From DASUGM01 sp036274055 (GTDB lineage Bacteria; Acidobacteriota; Vicinamibacteria; Vicinamibacterales; SCN-69-37): a stretch of DNA of 10,014 nucleotides. The stretch lies in contig DASUGM010000183.1 in the NCBI GenBank assembly GCA_036274055.1, positions 1-10,014 on the forward strand, read 5' to 3'. The first letter of the stretch is position 1; the number at the start of each line of letters is the position of its first letter. Under the pieces are notes generated by a model. That model was not told where the DNA came from. It was given only the letters and a program-made list of their open reading frames with translations, and searched no databases. Below, piece after piece: positions 1 to 6,760 of the stretch. Position numbers and translations under genes: made by a program.

Positions 1-282
1 GAACCAGTCGTCGCCCTCGAGCACGAACGGCTCGAGGGTCGCGCCGGTCAGGCGCCCGCGCACGCTGTGCTGGTAGAAGGCGTGATGAATCGCGATCTCG
101 GCGATGTTGTGCCGGCCCGGCCCGGGCCGCCAGTACGCCAGCTTCGGCGTCACGTCGGCGAGCGCCGCTTTCATGTCGTTACCGTGCCACGCGCCGGGCC
201 CGTAGCCTTCGTCGAGAATGCGCCTGGCGAGCGCCGGCGTGACCGCCATGACGGGAGCCTTCTTTGTCTGTGTGCTGCTCAT
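1..282 (-). CDS. DinB-family protein, C-terminus outside the window
   Basis: The gene starts at ATG 282 and runs off the left edge, leaving 94 visible codons with no signal peptide. The stretch WRPGPGRHNIAEIAIHHAFY (about residues 53-72) is the metal-ligand helix region of the DinB/YfiT four-helix-bundle superfamily; the Trp, RHNI and following His are typical of a cytoplasmic DinB group common in Acidobacteriota. The rest of the visible part (RRLTG-like turn, LEGDDWF) also fits that group. Superfamily members include metal-dependent thiol transferases and many proteins of unknown role, so no reaction is assigned. The start is supported by GGAGGG at 289-294, seven bases upstream. The gene lies 52 bases after the AraC regulator on the same strand, probably in one operon. 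The second and third metal ligands would lie off-window, so competence cannot be judged. Confidence 0.8.
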   Translation of the reverse strand, partial: MSSTQTKKAPVMAVTPALARRILDEGYGPGAWHGNDMKAALADVTPKLAYWRPGPGRHNIAEIAIHHAFYQHSVRGRLTGATLEPFVLEGDDWF

Positions 283-288
283 TTTGAT

Positions 289-294
289 CCCTCC
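289..294 (-). promoter_or_regulatory. Ribosome binding site of the DinB-family gene
   Basis: Read on the minus strand this is GGAGGG, followed by six A/T-rich bases and the ATG at 282. It is one of the strongest Shine-Dalgarno matches in the window and fixes the start of the DinB-family gene. Confidence 0.75.
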
Positions 295-334
295 ACCGAG
301 AGCGCATCCTGGGTCAGCGCGTTCTCCGCGAGAA

Positions 335-1180
335 TCAGCGTATCGAGCCGGCGGCGATGCGTTCTTGGAAGATCTTGCGGTCGCCCTGGGCGGCTTTCCG
401 GAAGCGGCGCGGCGAGACACCCGCGGCGCGGTGGAACGTGCGGACGAAGTTGGAGAGGTCATTGAAGCCGACATCCATCGCGATGTCGGTGATCGCGCGC
501 CCGGGTTCGGCGAGCAGCCGCGCGGCGCGGCGCAGGCGTGATCGGACCAGATACTGGTGCGGCGTCACGCCCAGCACCTGACTGAAGCTGCGCAGGAAAT
601 GAAACGGGCTCGCGCCGGCGTGCGCGGCGACGCGAGCGAGGTCGAGGGGCTCGCTGGCATGATCGTCGATCCACATCGCCGCATCGACGGCGCGGCGACG
701 TTCGCGCAGCGATGGGGACGAGACCGCCGCGACCTCGCCCGACGCGACATCGACAAAACGCGCCGCGAGCCAGAGCGACAATTCCTCGAGCCCGGCGTCG
801 ACGCGACCGTCCACGGCGGCTTGCGCCGCCTCGGCGATCACCATCATCGGCGCCAGCGGCGGCAGGCCGCCCGCGCGCCAGACGCGCCGGCGATCGCCGA
901 TGGCCTCAATCGCCGCGGGCGAGAAATGAAACGACAGGCACTCGTCGGGATGGGGATGGTCGTGCGTGCAGGTGTACTCGTCGCCGGGATGGCCGACCAT
1001 GATCGAGCCGGCTACGAGTTCATAGGACCGGCCGCGGACGACGCAGCCGAAGCCGCCTTTGCGGACGAACGAAATCGAATGATCCCGGTGACACTCGACG
1101 AACGGCGCGTCGTCGGCGGTGTGCGCACAGCGGTAGTCGTAGGCCGTGACCAGCGGCGTGCGCACCAGTTCGCGGAGCAC
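335..1180 (-). CDS. AraC-family transcriptional regulator
   Basis: A 281-aa DNA-binding regulator of normal length for the AraC/XylS family. Residues about 1-120 form the effector-binding (cupin-like) half. The C-terminal third holds the two helix-turn-helix motifs: the first around 179-211 (LDLARVAAHAGASPFHFLRS and on), the second around 229-261 (AITDIAMDVGFNDLSNFVRT), with the family signature GFNDLSNFVRTFHRAAGVSP. The N-terminal half is unusually rich in Cys and His, notably DEYTCTHDHPHPDECLSFHF (about 67-86), which suggests metal or thiol sensing but is also a conserved motif in this subgroup. The start is GTG 1180, the first possible start after an in-frame TAG at 1184-1186; no strong ribosome binding site precedes it, consistent with translational coupling to the miniprotein gene ending nine bases upstream. 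The likely target is its own operon, including the DinB-family gene. The ligand is unknown. Confidence 0.92.
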   Translation of the reverse strand: MLRELVRTPLVTAYDYRCAHTADDAPFVECHRDHSISFVRKGGFGCVVRGRSYELVAGSIMVGHPGDEYTCTHDHPHPDECLSFHFSPAAIEAIGDRRRVWRAGGLPPLAPMMVIAEAAQAAVDGRVDAGLEELSLWLAARFVDVASGEVAAVSSPSLRERRRAVDAAMWIDDHASEPLDLARVAAHAGASPFHFLRSFSQVLGVTPHQYLVRSRLRRAARLLAEPGRAITDIAMDVGFNDLSNFVRTFHRAAGVSPRRFRKAAQGDRKIFQERIAAGSIR

Positions 1181-1189
1181 ACGCTAATT

Positions 1190-1279
1190 CTAACGGGGCT
1201 GAGTGCGCGCGCCGAGACCCAGCGTCAGAATCGCCATGAACAGAATGATTGCCGTGTCCACGAGAACCGAAGCCATCAT
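1190..1279 (-). CDS. Membrane miniprotein, 28-29 aa, first gene of the AraC-DinB operon
   Basis: A very short reading frame with two adjacent ATG codons (1279 and 1276), giving 29 or 28 residues. The second ATG lies seven bases from a perfect GGAGG (1284-1288) and is the likelier start. After MASVLVD comes one hydrophobic stretch, about residues 9-24 (TAIILFMAILTLGLGA), ending in RTQPR. This is the layout of a single-pass membrane peptide with a short basic tail. The stop lies nine bases before the AraC start, so translation of the two is probably coupled. It could be a membrane-acting miniprotein, or a leader peptide whose translation sets expression of the regulator. I do not recognise a family. 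The strong ribosome binding site and tidy spacing argue for a real gene; length alone cannot prove it. Confidence 0.5.
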   Translation of the reverse strand: MMASVLVDTAIILFMAILTLGLGARTQPR

Positions 1280-1283
1280 CGTG

Positions 1284-1288
1284 CCTCC
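1284..1288 (-). promoter_or_regulatory. Ribosome binding site of the membrane miniprotein
   Basis: Minus-strand GGAGG, four bases from the first ATG (1279) and seven from the second (1276). It is the main evidence that the 28-29 aa frame is translated, and it favours the second ATG. Confidence 0.6.
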
Positions 1289-1367
1289 GTCGTGCTTAGA
1301 CAGCCACTTGGCCCCAAATGACACATCCAGCGGAACCCCGGCGGGGCGCGGGCCGTCCTGACGGGCG

Positions 1368-2604
1368 ATGTCCAATGTGCTCGCCTCGGCCCGTGTGGCG
1401 CTCGAGACCCTCCGCCTGAACCCGTTACGCACGACGTTGTCCACGCTCGGCATCATCATGGGCGCGGCGTCGCTCGCGGCGGTCCTGGCGCCTGGCTGAT
1501 GGGGGCGAGCGGCTCGCGCGGGGCGCGATCGAGCGTGAGGGCTTGCAGCTCATCGTCCTCCGGCCGCAAACCGACGCGACGCAGGACGGCCTGCGCGTGC
1601 CGCTCTCCGGCTTTCCCCTCTTCGACGTCGGGACCGCCGACGGGCTGCTCGCGGCCGCCGGCCCGGGCATCGGCGTGCAGTTGACGATGGACGGGACCGG
1701 CTCGGTATCGATCGCCGGCGATCGGCCGCGCGCGGTGCGGGTCCGCGGCGTCCTCGGCGTTCATCTGCCCTCGAACGTGCTGCCGGCGCCGACCGCGGGC
1801 CGCGCGATCACCGAAGACGAATCGCGGCGCGGCGCCGACGTCGTCGTCATCTCGCAGAAGCTGGCCGACGAGTTGACGCGGCTCGGTCAACCGGGCGGCC
1901 GGGTCGGCGAGATGCTCGCGCTTGACGGTGGTGCGCGTCAGGTCGTCGGCATCATCGCCGCCAATCCAACCGAGCGCTTTTTTGCGGTGTTGGTACCGTT
2001 CACCGGCGCCGATCGGTCGATGACTGCGGTGACGGCGCCCCGGCCGCGCTCGATTGCCGTTCACGTCGAGCAGGTCGAACGAGTGCCGGCCGTCCGGGAA
2101 GCCGTCGAACGCTATGCCTCGGCGCAATCGTGGAACGGCAGGTACATCGTCCAGGCGCTCGGCCAGGAGCGGCTCGAACAGCTGGCGCGAGGAATTCTGG
2201 TGTTCAAGCTGTTGATGGGCGCGTTCACCGCGATCTCGCTGATCGTCGGCGGCATCGGCATCATGAACGTGCTGCTGGCGTCGATCCTGGAACGCACCCG
2301 CGAGATCGGCGTGCGCAAGGCCGTGGGCGCGCGGCGCCGCGACATCCGGCGGCAGTTCCTGGTCGAATCGATCACGATTGCGTTGATAGGCACGGCGGTG
2401 GGCCTGGCGCTCGGCTTCAGCGGCGCGTTCGCGGTCACCGCCTACATTCGCGCCCAGACGGAGGCGCCTCTTTACGTCGCCGTGACCGCGCCATCGCTCG
2501 GGCTGACGGCGATTGCGGCGATCGGGATCGGCCTGGGCGCGGGACTCTATCCGGCCCTCCGGGCCTCGCGCCTCACGCCGGTGGAGGCGATACAGCGTGA
2601 GTAG
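1368..2604 (+). CDS. MacB/FtsX-type ABC transporter permease, broken by a +1 frameshift
   Basis: The membrane subunit of a MacB/LolC-type (mechanotransmission) ABC exporter. From ATG 1368 the frame encodes a typical N-terminus, with the first membrane helix about residues 23-43 (LSTLGIIMGAASLAAVLA), then hits TGA at 1497-1499. One extra C near 1488-1492 explains this: removing it joins the frame to the downstream one and gives 411 aa. The body has a periplasmic MacB-type core (about 45-270) and a C-terminal FtsX region with three more helices (about 278-306, 335-360, 376-396). The coupling-helix signature ERTREIGVRKAVGARRRD is at 308-325. The protein ends in RLTPVEAIQRE, as usual. A shorter product could start from TTG 1543 but would lack the first helix. 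No ATPase gene adjoins it and there is no clear ribosome binding site. It is either a recent pseudogene or an assembly error. Confidence 0.85.
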
Positions 2605-2606
2605 TC

Positions 2607-2676
2607 TTGAGTCTTCAGTCTTGGGCCTTGGGCCTTGGGCCCTGGGCCCTGGGCCCTGGGCCCTGGGCCCTGGGCC
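2607..2676 (+). repeat. Tandem array of ten 7-bp repeats (YTGRGYC type)
   Basis: Beginning two bases after the permease stop, ten consecutive heptamers run without a break: TTGAGTC, TTCAGTC, three TTGGGCC and five CTGGGCC. The units grade from divergent at the left to identical at the right, as expected from repeated slippage or unequal exchange at one end. The tract ends 17 bases before the start of the PHP gene, so it occupies most of its leader. There are no spacers, so it is not a CRISPR array. Related heptamers (CTGAGCC, GTGAGCC, CCGAGCC) recur at 8494-8521. Confidence 0.93.
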
Positions 2677-2693
2677 TGCTATCGTCTCGCGAC

Positions 2694-3689
2694 ATGCGAA
2701 CGGTGTTGCGCCTGCTTGTCGCCGCCGGTCTGGTCGCCGCGATCGTGCCCGAGTTCGCCGCGCAGTCTCCGGCGCCGGCGACGCGGTGGTTCAAGGGCAA
2801 TACCCACACGCACACCCTCAACAGCGACGGCGACAGCACCCCCGACGACGTCGTGCGCTGGTATCGCGAGCACGGCTATAACTTCCTGGTCCTGACCGAT
2901 CACAACGTCCTCACCCGGGTCGAAGGATTGAACGCGCTGCACGGGCTCGACGAAAAGTTTCTCGTCGTCCGCGGCGAAGAAGTCACCGAGACGCTGGGTG
3001 AGGCGTCGATCCACATCAATGGCCTCGACGTCTCGCGGAAGGTCGATCCGCAGGGCGGCAAGACCGTGGTCGACGTGTTGCAACGCAACGTCGACGCGAT
3101 CCGCGCCGCCGACGGCGTGCCGCACATCAACCATCCGAACTTCCGCTGGTCGATCACGACCGAGCAGCTCAAGCAGGTCCGCAATAACAAGCTGTTCGAG
3201 ATCTTCAACGGCCACCCGCAGGTCAACAACCTCGGCGGCGGCGGCGTCCCAGGTGTCGAGGAAGTGTGGGACGCGATCCTCTCGAACGGCATCCTTCTTT
3301 ACGGCATTGCCGTCGACGACGCGCATACGTTCAAGGATCCGGGGAATCCCGCAGTGGCCGGGCCGGGCCGCGGCTGGGTGATGGTGCGGGCGCCGCGGCT
3401 CGACGCACGCGAACTGCTGGCGGCGCTCGAACGCGGCGACTTCTACGCGTCCACCGGTGTGGTGTTGAAAGATCTGACATCGACGCCGACGAGCGTGTCG
3501 GTGACGGTGCAGCCGACGGCGTTCTCGAAGTACCGGATTCAGTTCATCGGCAAGGGCGGCAAGCTGCTGCGCGAAGTCGCCGACTCCTCCGCCACCTACA
3601 CGTTCGCCGGCGGCGAGGGCTATGTCCGCGCCAAGATTATCGAAAGCAACGGGCAGCTAGCGTGGACGCAGCCGGTGATCGTGAGGTGA
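2694..3689 (+). CDS. Exported PHP-domain metallophosphoesterase (CehA/McbA-like)
   Basis: A 331-aa protein with an N-terminal export signal (basic MRTVLR, hydrophobic core to about residue 18, cleavage probably after AAQ near 24). A PHP-type metal-dependent hydrolase domain follows. Visible ligand motifs are HTH at 38-40, TDHN with D69 and H70, GEE at 94-96, H107 in IHINGL, HINH at 144-147, E169, and DDAH at 208-211. All the expected His/Asp/Glu positions are present, so it should be active on a phosphoester or related ester outside the cytoplasm. The closest group by eye is the CehA/McbA-like branch; the substrate cannot be told. The last 80 residues look like a small beta-rich domain. The frame stays open upstream through the heptamer repeats, but that extension is repeat-encoded and the signal peptide begins at ATG 2694. 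No ribosome binding site is evident. It converges on the next gene with a 13-base gap. Confidence 0.88.
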   Translation: MRTVLRLLVAAGLVAAIVPEFAAQSPAPATRWFKGNTHTHTLNSDGDSTPDDVVRWYREHGYNFLVLTDHNVLTRVEGLNALHGLDEKFLVVRGEEVTETLGEASIHINGLDVSRKVDPQGGKTVVDVLQRNVDAIRAADGVPHINHPNFRWSITTEQLKQVRNNKLFEIFNGHPQVNNLGGGGVPGVEEVWDAILSNGILLYGIAVDDAHTFKDPGNPAVAGPGRGWVMVRAPRLDARELLAALERGDFYASTGVVLKDLTSTPTSVSVTVQPTAFSKYRIQFIGKGGKLLREVADSSATYTFAGGEGYVRAKIIESNGQLAWTQPVIVR

Positions 3690-3702
3690 CGTCGGTGCGG
3701 CG

Positions 3703-5169
3703 CTATGGCGTGATTCGGACGAACCCGCGCCAGGCGATCGCTCCGTCGATAGCGACTTCGGCGCGGTAGATGCCGGGCGCACGAACCATCGGCATCTGCC
3801 ACTGGGACAGCGTCGACGCACCTTTGCGGAAGTCGACATTCGACGCCTTGCTCGTGCCCACCAGTTGGCTGGTGCCGTCGAAAAGACTGAGCATCATCTG
3901 TCCACGGACGCGGTCGCGCGGCAGCCATTGCAGGTAGACCGCGAATGACGGCTCGCGCAGCGAGAAATCCTCGCGCGTGTCGGTCGGGCCGCGCATCTCA
4001 TCCTTCGTCATCGCGCGGGTGAAGCCGCCCATCAGGACGTGGATTTCGAGCGCGACGGGCGCGAGGATCTCACCGCGGCCGCGAAGGCCCGCGACTGGTG
4101 TCGGCGCGGGAGCGGCCCCGACAATCAGCAGCGCCGCGGGAACGATCGGCGCGCCTCGCAGCTGCGCGCGAAAACGCATCAACTCAAACAGCCGCGACGG
4201 GCCCGGCACGCCCGCCGCTCCAATCATGCCGATCAACTCGCCGAATTCATTCAGCACCGGCGCTCCAGGCGTGCCGCTGCCGCCAACGAAATTCGCGACG
4301 AACGCCGGACCACCGGCCGGTCCTTGACCGGTGATCGATCCCTCAGCCAAGACCCGCGCGCCATTCGCATCGCCTTCCATCGAATAGCAGCGGTCGCCGA
4401 TTTTCACCGGCTCGGCCGCGGCCGGAGCTGCCGTGATCGCCGGCGGCGCCCCTTCGAACACCGCCCAGTCCTGTTGACGATTCCATGCGAGCAACGCGCC
4501 CACCGGCGTGGCCGTGCCGCCGGGAGGCAACACGAGCACCCGCTCCGCATTGTCGAACGTCGCCATCGCAGTCGCGACGCGGCCGCCGCCGATCGCCAGT
4601 CCCGCGAACGAGTCGAGATCTTTGACGCCCGGCGGGCCCTGGCGCTGCATGACTACGAACTGCCGGCTGAGGCGCTCATACAACTCCGGCTGGGTCATCG
4701 GCCGCTTGACGATCGCCGACGGCACAGTGCGGTCGGTGATCTCAAACGAGAAGCGCCCGGCGGGCACGCCGTCTACGGTCGCCTCAACCGACCAGATTCC
4801 GAGCGACATCGTCGCGGTGATCGGCATCGTCCAGTAGGCGCCGAAGCGCGCCGCGGCCGCCTGATAGTCAATCGCCGAGTTTGACGTCAGCCCGCCGTCG
4901 GGACTCCGCCACTGCGCGATCAGTTTGTGCGCTCCGGGCGTCCCTTCCCACTGAAACAATACGATCACTTGTTTGTCGTCGGTCCGATTGAACACAGAGC
5001 GCTCGCTGGTCAAGACGAACGAGCCGTTCTGTTCCTGTCCGGTGGCGCCGCTGCTCATCTTCAAGACGCGGACGGCTGCAGTCTGCTGAGAGGCGGTCAC
5101 TCCACGCGTCACCAGGCACAGCCCGGCCAGGGCCGCGCAGCACACGGTCCATCGCAAACGTTGGTTCAC
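3703..5169 (-). CDS. Exported trypsin/HtrA-like protein lacking catalytic His and Ser
   Basis: A 488-aa secreted or periplasmic protein with a signal peptide (residues 1 to about 26, core WTVCCAALAGLCLVT). Residues about 185-325 follow the pattern of a trypsin-like (HtrA) fold: GGGRVATAMATFDNAERV in place of the usual VVTNAHVV segment, DWAVFEG for DLALLKV with D234 kept, KIGDRCYSMEG for the LGD..Y..G strand, and GTPGAPVLNEFGELIG in place of GNSGGPVLN..G..IG. The catalytic His position is A203 and the catalytic Ser position is P301, so proteolysis is very unlikely. On either side lie two similar beta-rich regions (about 45-146 and 400-488) sharing an FQW/LQW start and a W.MP...G.(W/Y).(V/A)E..(V/I)DG pattern. 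The GTG start at 5169 has GAGGTG five bases upstream. The role is unknown; binding or scaffolding is more likely than cleavage. Confidence 0.75.
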   Translation of the reverse strand: MNQRLRWTVCCAALAGLCLVTRGVTASQQTAAVRVLKMSSGATGQEQNGSFVLTSERSVFNRTDDKQVIVLFQWEGTPGAHKLIAQWRSPDGGLTSNSAIDYQAAAARFGAYWTMPITATMSLGIWSVEATVDGVPAGRFSFEITDRTVPSAIVKRPMTQPELYERLSRQFVVMQRQGPPGVKDLDSFAGLAIGGGRVATAMATFDNAERVLVLPPGGTATPVGALLAWNRQQDWAVFEGAPPAITAAPAAAEPVKIGDRCYSMEGDANGARVLAEGSITGQGPAGGPAFVANFVGGSGTPGAPVLNEFGELIGMIGAAGVPGPSRLFELMRFRAQLRGAPIVPAALLIVGAAPAPTPVAGLRGRGEILAPVALEIHVLMGGFTRAMTKDEMRGPTDTREDFSLREPSFAVYLQWLPRDRVRGQMMLSLFDGTSQLVGTSKASNVDFRKGASTLSQWQMPMVRAPGIYRAEVAIDGAIAWRGFVRITP

Positions 5170-5312
5170 TTATTCACCTCAGTTGAGGCCGTCATCGTAC
5201 CATCGCGCCCGAGCTGCACGCCTTTCACCCGCCACTGGCAGTCAGGCAGCGTTACACGGTCGGCCACACAGGCGGCATAGGCTCGTAATTCAAACGGCAG
5301 ATCGTCGCGCAA
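5166..5312 (-). CDS. Possible small coupled gene upstream of the protease-like gene
   Basis: An open frame that could start at TTG 5312 (48 aa) ends with a TGA overlapping the GTG start of the protease-like gene by four bases (GTGA), the classic layout of translational coupling. The frame is also open further upstream to about 5522, but that part reads as noise. Its ending (CQWRVKGVQLGRDGTMTAST) looks protein-like, and third-position GC is only moderately high. There is no ribosome binding site and I recognise no family. It may be a chance frame or the remnant of a longer gene. Confidence 0.2.
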   Translation of the reverse strand: MRDDLPFELRAYAACVADRVTLPDCQWRVKGVQLGRDGTMTASTEVNK

Positions 5313-5353
5313 GGTCGTCGGATGGTCGAAACATCGCGAATTTGCGCCCGATC

Positions 5354-5394
5354 TTACCGCGCTCGCGGCGCTAACAATTTCGCAAGCGCGGTAA
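5354..5394. repeat. 10-bp perfect inverted repeat, candidate operator or hairpin
   Basis: TTACCGCGCT (5354-5363) and its exact reverse complement AGCGCGGTAA (5385-5394) are separated by 21 bases. The site lies midway between two divergent genes, about 185 bases from one start and 140 from the other. Two half-sites about three helical turns apart would suit a dimeric regulator bound to both; a transcript hairpin is also possible. Confidence 0.6.
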
Positions 5395-5505
5395 CGAGCC
5401 GACGTGCACGTGGCGCGTGCAAACGCTCCTCTCGGACGTAGCACTAGCGGGTGGTTTCTGCTGAAAACCTCAATGTTTCCGGCTCCGTCATCGACCGGCA
5501 CTTTC

Positions 5506-5521
5506 TGGCATACCTCGTGCA
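5506..5521 (+). promoter_or_regulatory. Weak sigma-54-like promoter before the pilus ATPase gene
   Basis: TGGCATACCTCGTGCA matches the -24/-12 pattern TGGCAC-N5-TTGCA at all but two positions, with invariant GG (5507-5508) and GC (5519-5520) correctly ten bases apart. Type IV pilus genes are sigma-54 dependent in several bacteria. Against it, the predicted start of transcription would fall about six bases before ATG 5537, leaving almost no leader. Confidence 0.25.
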
Positions 5522-5536
5522 CCTTGACCGGCCGAC

Positions 5537-6703
5537 ATGAGCACTTTGTCTACCGAATCGCCCGCGGTCCGCGTGCCGACGCAGCAGCTGATCCGATCGA
5601 TGCTGCACGGCCGCGACCGCGTCAGTGACCTGATCTTCTCGCCCGGACGCGCCCCGCAGGTCGAAGAGCGCGGCGAGCTGATCGAGCTGCCGTTCGAAGG
5701 CCTCGAGCAATTGACGCCCGCGCAGACGATTCAAATCGCCGAGGACCTCATCGGCGCCAACCAGATTGCCACGCAGCAGCTGACCAAGAGCGGGTCGGCG
5801 GACCTCTCGTACGCGCTCACCGGCGTGGCGCGGTTTCGCGTCAACATCTTCCGCCAGCGCTCGTCGTGCGCGATCGTGATGCGCGTCATCCCGTCATCGG
5901 TGCCGTCGTTCGACGATCTGCGGCTGCCGCCGGTGCTCCAGGAAATCGTTCCGCTCCGCAACGGCATCGTGCTCGTCACCGGACCGACCGGATCGGGCAA
6001 GTCCTCGACGCTCGCCGCCGTCGTCGACCGTATGAACGAGACCCGCGCGATTCACATCCTCACCATCGAGGATCCGATCGAGTTCATGCACGCGCACAAG
6101 AAGGCGACGATCCACCAGCGCGAACTGCACGGCGACGTGCCGACGTTCAGCCTGGCGCTGCGCGCCGCGCTGCGTCAGGCGCCGAAAGTCATTCTCGTCG
6201 GCGAAATGCGCGACCGCGAGACCATCGAGATCGCGATCGAAGCCTCGGAGACCGGCCACCTCGTGATGTCGACGCTGCACACCATCGACGCCGCCAAGAC
6301 GGTCGAGCGCATCGTCGGCACGTTCCCGCTCGGCGACCAGCAGGCGATCCGCACGCGCTTCTCGAAGGCGTTCCAGTACATCATCTCGCAGCGGCTGCTG
6401 CCCCGCGCCGACGGCTCCGGCCGCATCGCCGTGCTCGAGATCCTCAAGTCGACGCTGCGGACGCGCGAATACATCGAAATGGGCGAAACCAGCGGCAAGA
6501 CGCTGCTCGACGCGATGAAGGACGGCAAGCAGGACGGCATGCAGCACTTCGACGGCGAGCTCGACAAGCTGATCCGCGCCGGCACGGTCTCACTCGACGT
6601 CGGCATGAGCTACGCGACCAATCCGAACAACCTGCGGCTGGAGATCGCGGATTTCATTGAAGATCAGAGACAGGCGCAGCTGAAGAAGGAAAAAGCCTCG
6701 TAA
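5537..6703 (+). CDS. Type IV pilus retraction ATPase, PilT/PilU type
   Basis: A 388-aa cytoplasmic hexameric ATPase of the type that drives pilus disassembly and twitching motility. The N-terminal PAS-like half contains DLIFSPGRAPQVEERGEL (31-48), the counterpart of DLHLS.G..P..R..G.L. The motor half shows Walker A GPTGSGKSS (149-157), the Asp box ILTIEDPIEF (174-183), Walker B VILVGEMRD (218-226) and the His box GHLVMSTLHT (240-249), all intact. The C-terminus (EYIEMGE, DGMQHFDGELDKLIRAGTVS) is closer to the PilU/secondary PilT pattern than to the AIRNLIRE motif of main PilT, so I give no symbol. Length is normal. The start at ATG 5537 has no clear ribosome binding site. The gene stands alone, with no other pilus gene in the window, and its TAA directly adjoins the octamer array. 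Confidence 0.93.
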   Translation: MSTLSTESPAVRVPTQQLIRSMLHGRDRVSDLIFSPGRAPQVEERGELIELPFEGLEQLTPAQTIQIAEDLIGANQIATQQLTKSGSADLSYALTGVARFRVNIFRQRSSCAIVMRVIPSSVPSFDDLRLPPVLQEIVPLRNGIVLVTGPTGSGKSSTLAAVVDRMNETRAIHILTIEDPIEFMHAHKKATIHQRELHGDVPTFSLALRAALRQAPKVILVGEMRDRETIEIAIEASETGHLVMSTLHTIDAAKTVERIVGTFPLGDQQAIRTRFSKAFQYIISQRLLPRADGSGRIAVLEILKSTLRTREYIEMGETSGKTLLDAMKDGKQDGMQHFDGELDKLIRAGTVSLDVGMSYATNPNNLRLEIADFIEDQRQAQLKKEKAS

Positions 6704-6759
6704 TTGACCGATCGACCGATCGACCGATTGACCGATTGACCGATTGACCGATTGACCGA
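6704..6759 (+). repeat. Left array: seven 8-bp repeats (TYGACCGA)
   Basis: Seven octamers follow the pilus ATPase stop codon with no gap: TTGACCGA, two TCGACCGA, then four TTGACCGA. The array ends one base before the stop codon of the four-helix-bundle gene. The reverse complement of the same octamer is repeated at 7308-7355, so the two arrays form a large inverted repeat around that gene. Confidence 0.95.
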
Positions 6760-6760
6760 G

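Larger units (their letters stand above)
5170..5536. other. Divergent intergenic control region, 367 bp
   Basis: This stretch separates the divergent starts of the protease-like gene (minus) and the PilT/PilU-type gene (plus) and so must hold both promoters. It contains the ribosome binding site GAGGTG of the minus gene (5175-5180), a weak small frame, a 10-bp inverted repeat (5354-5394) and a sigma-54-like site (5506-5521). I see no convincing sigma-70 promoter in either direction. Confidence 0.7.

Noticed and set aside
557..1321. Long plus-strand frame opposite the AraC gene
   Set aside because: It is an Arg-rich shadow frame of GC-rich coding DNA with no family resemblance; the minus strand carries clear AraC motifs.
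2607..2676. CRISPR-like repeat array
   Set aside because: Units are 7 bp in direct tandem without spacers and no cas gene is present; the same holds for the octamer arrays.
2607..2693. N-terminal extension of the PHP protein through the repeat
   Set aside because: The extension is low-complexity sequence made by the repeat, and a complete signal peptide begins at ATG 2694.
5894..6547. Long minus-strand frame opposite the pilus ATPase gene
   Set aside because: It is composed of Arg, Val, Asp and Leu repeats typical of an antisense shadow; the plus strand has intact Walker motifs.
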